A stretch of DNA of 64,000 nt. Source: Colletes latitarsis. Taxonomy: Eukaryota; Arthropoda; Insecta; Hymenoptera; Colletidae. The stretch covers positions 1,054,001-1,118,000 of the forward strand of contig NW_027488370.1 in assembly GCF_051014445.1 (NCBI RefSeq). The letters run 5' to 3'. Shown one piece after another: positions 11,466 through 23,900 of this stretch (position 1 is its first letter; every line of letters starts with the position of its first letter). The notes beneath the pieces were generated by a model, which searched no databases, was not told the origin of the DNA, and saw nothing but the letters and a program-made list of their open reading frames with translations. Made by a program: the position numbers and the translations under genes.

Positions 11466-14400
11466 GCTCATACTATCGCGTTTTCCACATACTTGTTGAA
11501 CTGATCCTGGGTTTTTTCTGGTTTGGATCGCGTAGTAATGTGGTACCACACTGAAACAGTCGATTAAACCTGGTTTCGATCAGTATTTTAGAGGATAACG
11601 CAAGTTAGGTCTGGGATAGGACTGGGATTCAGCCTCATCAGGCTCATACTTTCTCATATTTCTCATACTTCATGGCTAGATCCTGGGCTATTTCTGGATT
11701 GGATCACGTAGTAATGTGGTACCACACTGAAACATTCAATTAAACCTGGTTTCGATCAATATTTTTGAGGATAACGCATGTTAGGTCTAGGTTAGGCCTG
11801 GGATTTGCTCTCATCAGGCTCATTCTTTCGCATATTTCTCATACTTGATGGCTAGATCCTGGGTTTTTTCTGGATTGCATCACGTAGTAATGTGGTGCCA
11901 AACCGAAACAGTCAATTAAACCTGGTTTCGATCGTTATTTTAGAGGATAACGCCAGTTAGGTCTGGGATAGGTCTGGGATTTGCCCTCATCAGACTCATA
12001 CTTTCGCACACTTCACATACTCGTTGAACAGATCCTGGGTTATTTTCTGGTTTGGATCACATAGTAATGTGGTACCACACTGAAACATTCAATTAAACCT
12101 GGTTTCGATCAATATTTTAGAGGATAACGCATGTTAGGTCTGGGTTAGGTCTAGGATTTGCCCTCATCAGGCTCATACTTTCGCATACTTCTCATACTTC
12201 ATGGCTAGATCCTGGGCTACTTCTGGATTGGATCACGTAGTAATGTGGTACCTCACTGAAACAGTCAATTAAACCTGGTTTCGATCAATATTTTTGAGGA
12301 TAACGCATGTTAGGTCTAGGTTAGGCCTGGGATTTTCACTCATCAGACTCATACTTTCGCATTCTTCACATACTTGTTGAGAGGATTCTGGGTTATTTTC
12401 TGGTTTGGATCACATAGTAATGTGGGACCACACTGAAACAATCAATTAAACCTGGTCTTGATAAATAGTTTAGAGGATAACGCATGTTAAGTCTAGGTTA
12501 GGCCTGGGATTTTCACTCATCAGACGCATACTTTCGCATATTTCTCATACTTCATGGCTAGATCCTGGGCTATTTCTGGATTGGATCACGTAGTAATGTG
12601 GTACCACACTGAAACATTCAATTAAACCTGGTCTTGATAAATATTTTTGAGGATAACGCATGTTAGGTCTGGGTTAAGTCTAGGATTTGCCCTCGTCAGG
12701 CTCATACTTTCGCATATTTCTCATACTTCATGGCTAGATCCTGGGCTGTTTCTGGATTGTATCACGTAGTAATGTGGTACCACGCTGTAACAGTCAATTA
12801 AACCTGGTTTCGATCAATATTTTAGAGGATAACGCAAGTTAGGTCTGAGATAGGTCTGGGATTCGCCCTCATCAGGCTCATACTATCGCGTTTTCCACAT
12901 ACTTGTTGAACTGATCCTGGGTTTTTCCTGGTTTGGGTCGCGTAGTAATATGGTACCACACTGAAACAGTCGATTAAACCTGGTTTCGATCAATATTTTA
13001 GAGGATAACGCAAGTTAGGTCTGGGATTGGTCTGGGATTTGCCCTCATCAGACTCATACTTTGGCATTCTTCACATACTTGTTGAACGGATCCTGGGTTT
13101 TTTCTGGTTTGGATCACGTAGTAATGTGGGACCTCACTGAAACAATCAATTAAACCTTGTCTTGATAATTATTTTAGAGGATAACGCATGTTAGGTCTGC
13201 GTTAGGTCTAGGATTTGCCCCCGTCAGGCTCATACTTTCGCATATTTCTCATACTTCATGGCTAGATCCTGGGCTATTTCTGGATTGGATCACGTAGTAA
13301 TGTGGTACCTCACTGAAACAGTCAATTAAACCTGGTTTCGATGAATATTTTTGAGGATAACGCATGTTAGGTATAGGTTAGGCCTGGGATTTTCACTCAT
13401 CAGACTCATACTTTCGCATATTTCTCATACTTCATGGCTAGATCCTGGGCTATTTCTGGATTGGATCACGTAGTAATGTGGTACCACACTGAAACATTCA
13501 ATTAAACCTGGTTTCGATCAATATTTTAGAGGATAATACAAGTTAGGTCTGGGATAGGTCTGGGATTTGCCCGCATCAGACTCATACTTTCGCACACTTC
13601 ACGTACTCGTTGAACAGATCCTGGGTTATTTTCTGGTTTGGGTCACATAGTAATGTGGTACCACACTGAAACATTCAATTAAACCTGGTTTCGATCAATA
13701 TTTTAGAGGATAACGCAAGTTAGGTCTGGGATAGGTCTGGGATTTGCCCTCATCAGGCTCATTCTTTCGCATATTTCTCATACTTCATGGCTAGATCCTG
13801 TGCTATTTCTGGATTTGATCACGTAGTAATGTGGTACCACACTGAAACATTCATTGAAACCTGGTCTGGATAAATATTTTAGAGGATAACGCATCTTAGG
13901 TCTGGGTTAGGTCTAAGATTTGCCCTCATCAGCCTCACAGTTTCGCGTTTTTCGCATACTTGTTGAACAGATCCTGGGTTTTTTCTGGTTTGGATCACGA
14001 AGTAGTGAGGTACCACACTGAAACAGTCCATTAAACCTGGTTTCGCTCAATATCTTAGAAGATAACGCATGTTAGGTCTAGGTTAGGCCTGGGATTTGCC
14101 CTCATCAGGGTCATACTTTCGCAGTTTTAACATGCATGTTGACCTGATCGAGGGTTTTTTCTGCTTTCGATCACGTAGTAAAGTGGCACCACACTAAAAC
14201 AGTCAATTAAACCTGGTTTCGATGAATATTTTAGTGGATAACGCAAGTTAGGTCTGGGATAGGTCTAGGATTTGCCCTCATCAGGCTCATTCTTTCGCAT
14301 ATTTCTCATACTTGATGGCTAGATCCTGGGCATTTTCTGGATTGCATCACGTAGTAGTATGGTACCACACTGAAACAGTCGAAACCAGGTTTCGATCAAT

Positions 14401-14785
14401 ATTTTTGAGGATAACGCATGTTAGGTCTAGGTTAGGCTTGGGATTTTCACTCATCAGACTCATACTTTCGCATTCTTCACATACTTGTTGATCGGATCCT
14501 GGGTTTTTTCTGGTTTGGATCACGTAGTAATGTGGTACCACACCGAAACAGTCAATTAAACCTGGTTTCGATCGATATTTTAGAGAATAATTCATGTTAG
14601 GTCTGGGTTAGGTCTGGGATTTGCTCTCAACAGGCTCATTCTTTTGCATATTTCTCATACTTGATGGCTAGATCCTGGGCTTTTTCTGGATTGCATCACG
14701 TAGTAATGAAGTACAACACTGAAACAGTCAATTAAACCTGGTTTCCATCAATATCTTAGAGGGCAACGCATGTTAGGTATAGGTT
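10914..14785. repeat. 3,872-bp higher-order repeat (22-mer), copy 1
   Basis: The unit is exactly 22 x 176 bp. Positions 10,914-15,133 match 14,786-19,005 at a constant offset of 3,872. I noticed very few differences, for example CAGACGCATA at about 12,522 against CAGACTCATA in copy 2. Distinctive members are a monomer with TTCTAACATACATGTTGACC, one with GTCGAAACCAGG (a 3-bp deletion near 14,380) and one with GAAGTAGTGAGGTACC. Confidence 0.9.
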
Positions 14786-17700
14786 AGGCCTGGGATTTGC
14801 CCTCATCAGGGTCATACTTTCGCAGTTCTAACATACATGTTGACCTGATCGAGGGTTTTTTCTGCTTTCGATCACGTAGTAAAGTGGTACCACACTGAAA
14901 CAGTCCATTAAACCTAGTTTCCATCAATATTTTAGAGGACAACGCACGTTAGGTATAGGTTAGGCCTGGGATTTGCCCTCATCAGACTCATGCTTTCGCA
15001 TTTTTCACATACTTGTTGAACAAATCCTGAGTTTTTTCTGGTATGGATCACGTAGTAATGTGGTACCACACTGAAACATTCAATTAAACCTGGTCTTGAT
15101 AAATATTTTTGAGGATAACGCATGTTAGGTCTTGGTTAGGTCTAGGATTTGCCCTCATCAGGCTCATACTTTCGCATATTTCTCATACTTCATGGCTAGA
15201 TCCTGGGCTATTTCTGGATTGTATCACGTAGTAATGTGGTACCACGCTGAAACAGTCAATTAAACCTGGTTTCGATCAATATTTTAGAGGATAACGCAAG
15301 TAAGGTCTGAGGTAGGTCTGGGATTCGCCCTCATCAGGCTCATACTATCGCGTTTTCCACATACTTGTTGAACTGATCCTGGGTTTTTTCTGGTTTGGAT
15401 CGCGTAGTAATGTGGTACCACACTGAAACAGTCGATTAAACCTGGTTTCGATCAGTATTTTAGAGGATAACGCAAGTTAGGTCTGGGATAGGACTGGGAT
15501 TCAGCCTCATCAGGCTCATACTTTCTCATATTTCTCATACTTCATGGCTAGATCCTGGGCTATTTCTGGATTGGATCACGTAGTAATGTGGTACCACACT
15601 GAAACATTCAATTAAACCTGGTTTCGATCAATATTTTTGAGGATAACGCATGTTAGGTCTAGGTTAGGCCTGGGATTTGCTCTCATCAGGCTCATTCTTT
15701 CGCATATTTCTCATACTTGATGGCTAGATCCTGGGTTTTTTCTGGATTGCATCACGTAGTAATGTGGTGCCAAACCGAAACAGTCAATTAAACCTGGTTT
15801 CGATCGTTATTTTAGAGGATAACGCCAGTTAGGTCTGGGATAGGTCTGGGATTTGCCCTCATCAGACTCATACTTTCGCACACTTCACATACTCGTTGAA
15901 CAGATCCTGGGTTATTTTCTGGTTTGGATCACATAGTAATGTGGTACCACACTGAAACATTCAATTAAACCTGGTTTCGATCAATATTTTAGAGGATAAC
16001 GCATGTTAGGTCTGGGTTAGGTCTAGGATTTGCCCTCATCAGGCTCATACTTTCGCATACTTCTCATACTTCATGGCTAGATCCTGGGCTACTTCTGGAT
16101 TGGATCACGTAGTAATGTGGTACCTCACTGAAACAGTCAATTAAACCTGGTTTCGATCAATATTTTTGAGGATAACGCATGTTAGGTCTAGGTTAGGCCT
16201 GGGATTTTCACTCATCAGACTCATACTTTCGCATTCTTCACATACTTGTTGAGAGGATTCTGGGTTATTTTCTGGTTTGGATCACATAGTAATGTGGGAC
16301 CACACTGAAACAATCAATTAAACCTGGTCTTGATAAATAGTTTAGAGGATAACGCATGTTAAGTCTAGGTTAGGCCTGGGATTTTCACTCATCAGACTCA
16401 TACTTTCGCATATTTCTCATACTTCATGGCTAGATCCTGGGCTATTTCTGGATTGGATCACGTAGTAATGTGGTACCACACTGAAACATTCAATTAAACC
16501 TGGTCTTGATAAATATTTTTGAGGATAACGCATGTTAGGTCTGGGTTAAGTCTAGGATTTGCCCTCGTCAGGCTCATACTTTCGCATATTTCTCATACTT
16601 CATGGCTAGATCCTGGGCTGTTTCTGGATTGTATCACGTAGTAATGTGGTACCACGCTGTAACAGTCAATTAAACCTGGTTTCGATCAATATTTTAGAGG
16701 ATAACGCAAGTTAGGTCTGAGATAGGTCTGGGATTCGCCCTCATCAGGCTCATACTATCGCGTTTTCCACATACTTGTTGAACTGATCCTGGGTTTTTCC
16801 TGGTTTGGGTCGCGTAGTAATATGGTACCACACTGAAACAGTCGATTAAACCTGGTTTCGATCAATATTTTAGAGGATAACGCAAGTTAGGTCTGGGATT
16901 GGTCTGGGATTTGCCCTCATCAGACTCATACTTTGGCATTCTTCACATACTTGTTGAACGGATCCTGGGTTTTTTCTGGTTTGGATCACGTAGTAATGTG
17001 GGACCTCACTGAAACAATCAATTAAACCTTGTCTTGATAATTATTTTAGAGGATAACGCATGTTAGGTCTGCGTTAGGTCTAGGATTTGCCCCCGTCAGG
17101 CTCATACTTTCGCATATTTCTCATACTTCATGGCTAGATCCTGGGCTATTTCTGGATTGGATCACGTAGTAATGTGGTACCTCACTGAAACAGTCAATTA
17201 AACCTGGTTTCGATGAATATTTTTGAGGATAACGCATGTTAGGTATAGGTTAGGCCTGGGATTTTCACTCATCAGACTCATACTTTCGCATATTTCTCAT
17301 ACTTCATGGCTAGATCCTGGGCTATTTCTGGATTGGATCACGTAGTAATGTGGTACCACACTGAAACATTCAATTAAACCTGGATTCGATCAATATTTTA
17401 GAGGATAATACAAGTTAGGTCTGGGATAGGTCTGGGATTTGCCCGCATCAGACTCATACTTTCGCACACTTCACGTACTCGTTGAACAGATCCTGGGTTA
17501 TTTTCTGGTTTGGGTCACATAGTAATGTGGTACCACACTGAAACATTCAATTAAACCTGGTTTCGATCAATATTTTAGAGGATAACGCAAGTTAGGTCTG
17601 GGATAGGTCTGGGATTTGCCCTCATCAGGCTCATTCTTTCGCATATTTCTCATACTTCATGGCTAGATCCTGTGCTATTTCTGGATTTGATCACGTAGTA

Positions 17701-18657
17701 ATGTGGTACCACACTGAAACATTCATTGAAACCTGGTCTGGATAAATATTTTAGAGGATAACGCATCTTAGGTCTGGGTTAGGTCTAAGATTTGCCCTCA
17801 TCAGCCTCACAGTTTCGCGTTTTTCGCATACTTGTTGAACAGATCCTGGGTTTTTTCTGGTTTGGATCACGAAGTAGTGAGGTACCACACTGAAACAGTC
17901 CATTAAACCTGGTTTCGCTCAATATCTTAGAAGATAACGCATGTTAGGTCTAGGTTAGGCCTGGGATTTGCCCTCATCAGGGTCATACTTTCGCAGTTTT
18001 AACATGCATGTTGACCTGATCGAGGGTTTTTTCTGCTTTCGATCACGTAGTAAAGTGGCACCACACTAAAACAGTCAATTAAACCTGGTTTCGATGAATA
18101 TTTTAGTGGATAACGCAAGTTAGGTCTGGGATAGGTCTAGGATTTGCCCTCATCAGGCTCATTCTTTCGCATATTTCTCATACTTGATGGCTAGATCCTG
18201 GGCATTTTCTGGATTGCATCACGTAGTAGTATGGTACCACACTGAAACAGTCGAAACCAGGTTTCGATCAATATTTTTGAGGATAACGCATGTTAGGTCT
18301 AGGTTAGGCTTGGGATTTTCACTCATCAGACTCATACTTTCGCATTCTTCACATACTTGTTGATCGGATCCTGGGTTTTTTCTGGTTTGGATCACGTAGT
18401 AATGTGGTACCACACCGAAACAGTCAATTAAACCTGGTTTCGATCGATATTTTAGAGAATAATTCATGTTAGGTCTGGGTTAGGTCTGGGATTTGCTCTC
18501 AACAGGCTCATTCTTTTGCATATTTCTCATACTTGATGGCTAGATCCTGGGCTTTTTCTGGATTGCATCACGTAGTAATGAAGTACAACACTGAAACAGT
18601 CAATTAAACCTGGTTTCCATCAATATCTTAGAGGGCAACGCATGTTAGGTATAGGTT
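14786..18657. repeat. 3,872-bp higher-order repeat (22-mer), copy 2
   Basis: This is a near-exact copy of the preceding 3,872 bp with the same 22 monomers in the same order. One difference is GGATTCGATC near 17,385 against GGTTTCGATC in copy 1. The near identity points to recent tandem duplication or homogenisation of the whole unit, since neighbouring monomers within a unit differ far more from each other. Confidence 0.9.
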
Positions 18658-19004
18658 AGGCCTGGGATTTGCCCTCATCAGGGTCATACTTTCGCAGTTC
18701 TAACATACATGTTGACCTGATCGAGGGTTTTTTCTGCTTTCGATCACGTAGTAAAGTGGTACCACACTGAAACAGTCCATTAAACCTAGTTTCCATCAAT
18801 ATTTTAGAGGACAACGCACGTTAGGTATAGGTTAGGCCTGGGATTTGCCCTCATCAGACTCATGCTTTCGCATTTTTCACATACTTGTTGAACAAATCCT
18901 GAGTTTTTTCTGGTATCGATCACGTAGTAATGTGGTACCACACTGAAACATTCAATTAAACCTGGTCTTGATAAATATTTTTGAGGATAACGCATGTTAG
19001 GTCT
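18658..19004. repeat. Truncated third copy of the 22-mer
   Basis: The first two monomers of the unit appear again, identical apart from single bases such as GGTATCGATC near 18,914 (GGTATGGATC earlier). The match ends near 19,005, where GGTCTTGGTTAGG is replaced by GGTCTGGGTTAAG. This is the right edge of the higher-order repeat. Confidence 0.82.
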
Positions 19005-19621
19005 GGGTTAAGTCTAGGATTTGCCCCCGTCAGGCTCATACTTTCGCATATTTCTCATACTTCATGGCTAGATCCTGGGCTATTTCTGGATTGGATCACG
19101 TAGTAATGTGGTACCTCACTGAAACAGTCAATTAAACCTGGTTTCGATGAATATTTTTGAGGATAACGCATGTTAGGTATAGGTTAGGCCTGGGATTTTC
19201 ACTCATCAGACTCATACTTTTGCATTCTTCACATACTTGTTCAACGGATCCTGGGTTTTTTCTGGTTTGGATCACGTAGTAATGTGGGACCTCACTGAAA
19301 CAATCAATTAAACCTGGTCTTGATAATTATTTTAGAGGATAACGCATGTTAGGTCTGCGTTAGGTCTAGGATTTGCCCCCGTCAGGCTCATACTTTCGCA
19401 TATTTCTCATACTTCATGCCTTGATCCTGGGCTATTTCTGGATTGGATCACGTAGTAATGTGGTACCTCACTGAAACAGTGAATTAAACCTGGTTTCGAT
19501 GAATATTTTTGAGGATAACGCATGTTAGGTATAGGTTAGGCCTGGGATTTTCACTCATCAGACTCATACTTTCGCATTATTCACATACTTGTTGAACGGA
19601 TTCTGGGTTTTTTCTGGTTTG

Positions 19622-19778
19622 GATCACGTAGTAATGTGGGACCACACTGAAACAATCAATTAAACCTGGTCTTGATAAATATTTTAGAGGATAACGCACG
19701 TTAGGTTTGGGTTTGGTCTAGGATTTGCCCTCGTCAGGCTCATACTTCATGGCTAGATCCTGGGCTATTTCTGGATTG
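19622..19778 (+). repeat. 157-bp monomer with a 19-bp deletion
   Basis: From GATCACGTAG at 19,622 to the next at 19,779 is 157 bp, 19 short. Normal monomers read TCATACTT, 11 further bases, then TCATACTT again. Here a single TCATACTT remains at 19,740-19,747. One copy of the 8-bp repeat and the DNA between are gone, the expected product of slippage or microhomology-mediated deletion. Confidence 0.88.
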
Positions 19779-22244
19779 GATCACGTAGTAATGTGGTACC
19801 ACACTGAAACAGTGTAATTAATCCTGGTTTCGATCAATATTTTAGAGGTTAACGCATGTTAGGTCTAGGTTAGGTCTAGGACTTGCCCTCATCAGGCTGA
19901 TACTTTCGCGTTTTTCACGTACTTGTTGAACAGATCCTGGGTTTTTTCTGGTTTGGATCACGTAGTAATGTGGTACCACACTGAAACAATCCATTAAACC
20001 TGGTCTTGATAAATATTTTAGAGGATAACGCATGTTAGGTCTAGGTTAGGTCTGGGATTTGCTCTCATCAGGCTCATTCTTTCGCATATTTCTCATACTT
20101 GATGGCTAGATCCTGGGCTTCTTCTGGATTGCATCACGTAGTAATGTGGTGCCACACTGAAACAGTCAATGAAACCTGGTTTCGATCAATATTTTAGAGG
20201 ATAACGCATGTTAGGTCTGGGATAGGTCTGGGATTCGCCCTCAACAGGCTCATACTTTCGCGTTTTTCACATACTTGTTGAACTGATCCTGGGTTTTTTC
20301 TGGTTTGGATCAGGTAGTAATGTGGTACCACACTGAAGCAGTCGATTAAACCTGGTTTCGATCAATATTTTAGAGGATAACGCAAGTTAGCTCTGGGATA
20401 GGTCTGGGATTTAACCTCATCAGACTCATACTTTCGCACACTTCACATACACGTTGAACAGATCCTGGGTTATTTTCTGGCTTGGATCACGTACTAATGT
20501 GGTACCACACTGAAACAGTCGATTAAACCTGGTTTCGATCAATATTTTAGAGAACAACGCAAGTTAGGTCTGGGATAGGTCTGGGATTCGCCCTCATCAG
20601 GCTCATACTTTCGCATATTTCTCATACTTGATGGCTAGATCCTGGGCTTGTTCTGGATTGCATCACGTAGTAATGTGGTGCCACACTGAAACATTCAATT
20701 AAACCTGGTTTCGATCAACATTTTAGAGGATAACGCAAGTTAGGTCTGGGATAGGTCTGGGATTCGCCCTCATCAGGCTCATACTTTCGCATATTTCTCA
20801 TACTTCATGGCTAGATCCTGGGCTATTTCTGGATTGGATCACGTAGTAATGTGGTACCACACCGAAACAGTCAATTAAACCTGGTTTCGATCACTATTTT
20901 AGAGGATAATACAAGTTAGGTCTGGGATAGGTCTGGGATTTGCCCTCATCTGACTCATACTTTCGCACACTTCACATACTCGTTGAACAGATCCTGGGTT
21001 ATTTTCTGGTTTGGATCACATAGTAATGTGGTACCACACTGAAACAGTCGATTAAACCTGGTTTCGATCAATATTTTAGAGGATAACGCAAGTTAGGTCT
21101 GGGATAGGTCTGGGATTTGCCCTCATCAGGCTCATACTTTCGCATATTTCTCATACCTCATGGCTAGATCCTGGGCTATTTCTGGATTGGATCACGTAGT
21201 AATGTGGTACCACACTGAAACATTCATTGAAACCTGGTCTGGATAAATATTTTAGAGGATAACGCATCTTAGGTCTGGGTTAGGTCTAAGATTTGCCCTT
21301 ATCAGGCTCACAGTTTCGCGTTTTTCGCATACTTGTTGAACAGATCCTGGGTTTTTTCTGGTTTGGATCACGAAGTAGTGAGGTACCACACTGAAACAGT
21401 CCATTAAACCTGGTTTCGCTCAATATTTTAGAAGATAACGCATGTTAGGTCTGGGTAAGGCCTGGGATTTGCCCTCATCAGGGTCATACTTTCGCAGTTT
21501 TAACATGCATGTTGACCTGATCGAGGGTTTTTTCTGCTTTGGATCACGTAGTAAAGTGGCACCACACTAAAACAGTCAATTAAACCTGGTTTCGATGAAT
21601 ATTTTAGAGGATAACGCAAGTTAGGTCTGGGATAGGTCTAGGATTTGCCCTCATCAGGCTCATTCTTTCGCATATTTCTCATACTTGATGGCTAGATCCT
21701 GGGCTTTTTCTGGATTGCATCACGTAGTAGTGTGGTATCACACTGAAACAGTCGATTAAACCAGGTTTCGATCAATATTTTTGAGGATAACGCATGGTAG
21801 GTCTAGGTTAGGTCTGGGATTTTCACTCATCAGACTCATACTTTCGCATTCTTCACATACTTGTTGAACGGATCTTGGATTTTTTCTGGTGTGGATCACG
21901 TAGTAATGTGGTACCACACTGAAACAATAAATTAAACCTGGTCTTGATAAATATTTTAGAGGATAACGCATGTTAGGTCTGGGTTAGGACTAGGATTTGC
22001 CCTCATCAGGCTCATACTTTCGCATATTACTCATACTTCATGGCTGGATCCTGGGCTATTTCTGGATTGGATCGTGTAGTAATGTGGGGCCACACCGAAC
22101 CAGTCAGTTAAACCTGGCTTCGATCAATATTTTAGAGAATAATTCATGTTAGGTCTGGGTTAGGTCTGGGATTTGCTCTCAGCAGGCTCATCCTTTCGCA
22201 TATTTCTCATACTTGATGTCTAGATCCTGGGCTTTTTCTGGATT

Positions 22245-23208
22245 GCATCACGTAGTAATGAAGTACAACACTGAAACAGTCAATTAAACCTGGTTTCCAT
22301 CAATATTTTAGAGGGCAACGCATGTTAGGTCTAGGTTAGGCCTGGGATTTGCCCTCATCAGGGTCATACTTTCGCAGTTCTAACATTCATGTTGACCTGA
22401 TCGAGGGTTTTTTCTGCTTTCGATCACGTAGTAAAGTGGTACCACACTGAAACTGTCCATTAAACCTAGTTTCCATCAATATTTTTGAGGACAACGCACG
22501 TTAGGTATAGGTTAGACCTGGGATTTTCCCTCATCAGACTCATGCTTTCGCATTTTTCGCATACTAGTTGAACAAATCCTGAGTTTTTTCTGGTATGGAT
22601 CACGTAGTAATGTGGTACCACACTGAAACATTCAATTAAACCTGGTCTTGATAAATATTTTTGAGGATAACGCAAGTTAGGTCTGGGATAGGTCTAGGAT
22701 TTGCCCTCATCAGGCTCATACTTTCGCATATTTCTCATACTTCATGGCTAGATCCTGGGCTTTTTCGGGATTGCATCACGTAGTAATGAAGTACAACACT
22801 GAAACAGTCAATTAAACCTGGTTTCCATCAATATTTTAGAGGGCAACGCATGTTAGGTCTAGGTTAGGCCTGGGATTTGCCCTCATCAGGGTCATACTTT
22901 CGCAGTTCTAACATTCATGTTGACCTGATCGAGGGTTTTTTCTGCTTTCGATCACGTAGTAAAGTGGTACCACACTGAAACAGTCCATTAAACCTAGTTT
23001 CCATCAATATTTTTGAGGACAACGCACGTTAGGTATAGGTTAGGCCTGGGATTTTCCCTCATCAGACTCATGCTTTCGCATTTTTCGCATACTTGTTGAA
23101 CAAATCCTGAGTTTTTTCTGGTATGGATCACGTAGTAATGTGGTACCACACTGAAACATTCAATTAAACCTGGTCTTGATAAATATTTTTGAGGATAACG
23201 CAAGTAAG
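22245..23208. repeat. 528-bp (3-monomer) tandem duplication
   Basis: The sequence from GCATCACGTAGTAATGAAG at 22,245 recurs at 22,773, exactly three monomers on. Both copies carry TTCTAACATTCATGTTGACC and the variant AATATTTTTGAGGACAACGC, and they differ at only a few bases, for example ATACTAGTTG against ATACTTGTTG. In the 22-mer the corresponding monomers occur once per unit. Confidence 0.82.
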
Positions 23209-23507
23209 GTCTGGGATAGGTCTAGGATTTGCCCTCATCAGGCTCATACTTTCGCATATTTCTCATACTTCATGGCTAGATCCTGGGCTATTTCTGGATT
23301 GTATCACGTAGTAATGTGGTACCACGCTGAAACAGTCAATTAAACCTGGTTTCGATCAATATTTTAGAGGATAACGCAAGTTAGGTCTGAGATAGGACTG
23401 GGATTCGCCCTCATCAGGCTCATACTATCGCGTTTTCCACATACTTGTTGAACTGATCCTGGGTTTTTTCTGGTTTGGATCGCGTAGTAATGTGGTACCA
23501 CACTGAA

Positions 23508-23900
23508 ACAGTCAATAGAAGCTGGTTGCGATATGTATTTTAGAGGATATCGCTGATATGCCTGGGTTAGTTCTGGTATTTGCTATCATCTGGCATATAC
23601 TTTCGCGTTTTTCGCATACTTGTTGGCCAGACCCTGGGTTTTTTCTGGTTTGTATCCCGTAGTAATGAGGTTCCACACCGAAACAGTCAATTAAACTGGT
23701 TGCGATTAATACTTTAGAGGATAACGCCGGTTATCTCTCGGGTAGGTCTGGGATTTGTCCTCATCTGGCTTGTACTTTCGCGTTTTTCGCATACTTGTTG
23801 GCCAGTTCCTGGACTTTTTCTGGCATGGACCACGTAGGAATGTTGTACCACACCGAAACAGTCAATTAAACCTCGTTGCGGATAATATTTTAGAGGATAA
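23508..23900. repeat. Left border of the SF2 block, chimeric monomers
   Basis: The last SF1 unit keeps GTGGTACCACACTGAAACAG and then changes to CAATAGAAGCTGGTTGCG and GATATCGCTGATATGCC, which are SF2-like. The next two monomers match members inside the 11-mer (for example 24,600-24,960) but with extra differences, as is usual at the less homogenised edge of an array. Confidence 0.75.

Larger units (their letters stand above)
19005..23507. repeat. SF1 mosaic segment
   Basis: The monomers here are of the types seen in the 22-mer but in a different order. Around 21,220-21,760 the order matches 17,720-18,260 at an offset of 3,501 bp: 20 monomers less the 19-bp deletion at 19,740. A two-monomer motif with GGTATAGGTTAGGCCTGGG repeats near 19,170 and 19,525. 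The segment ends at the switch to SF2. No gene is seen. Confidence 0.75.
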
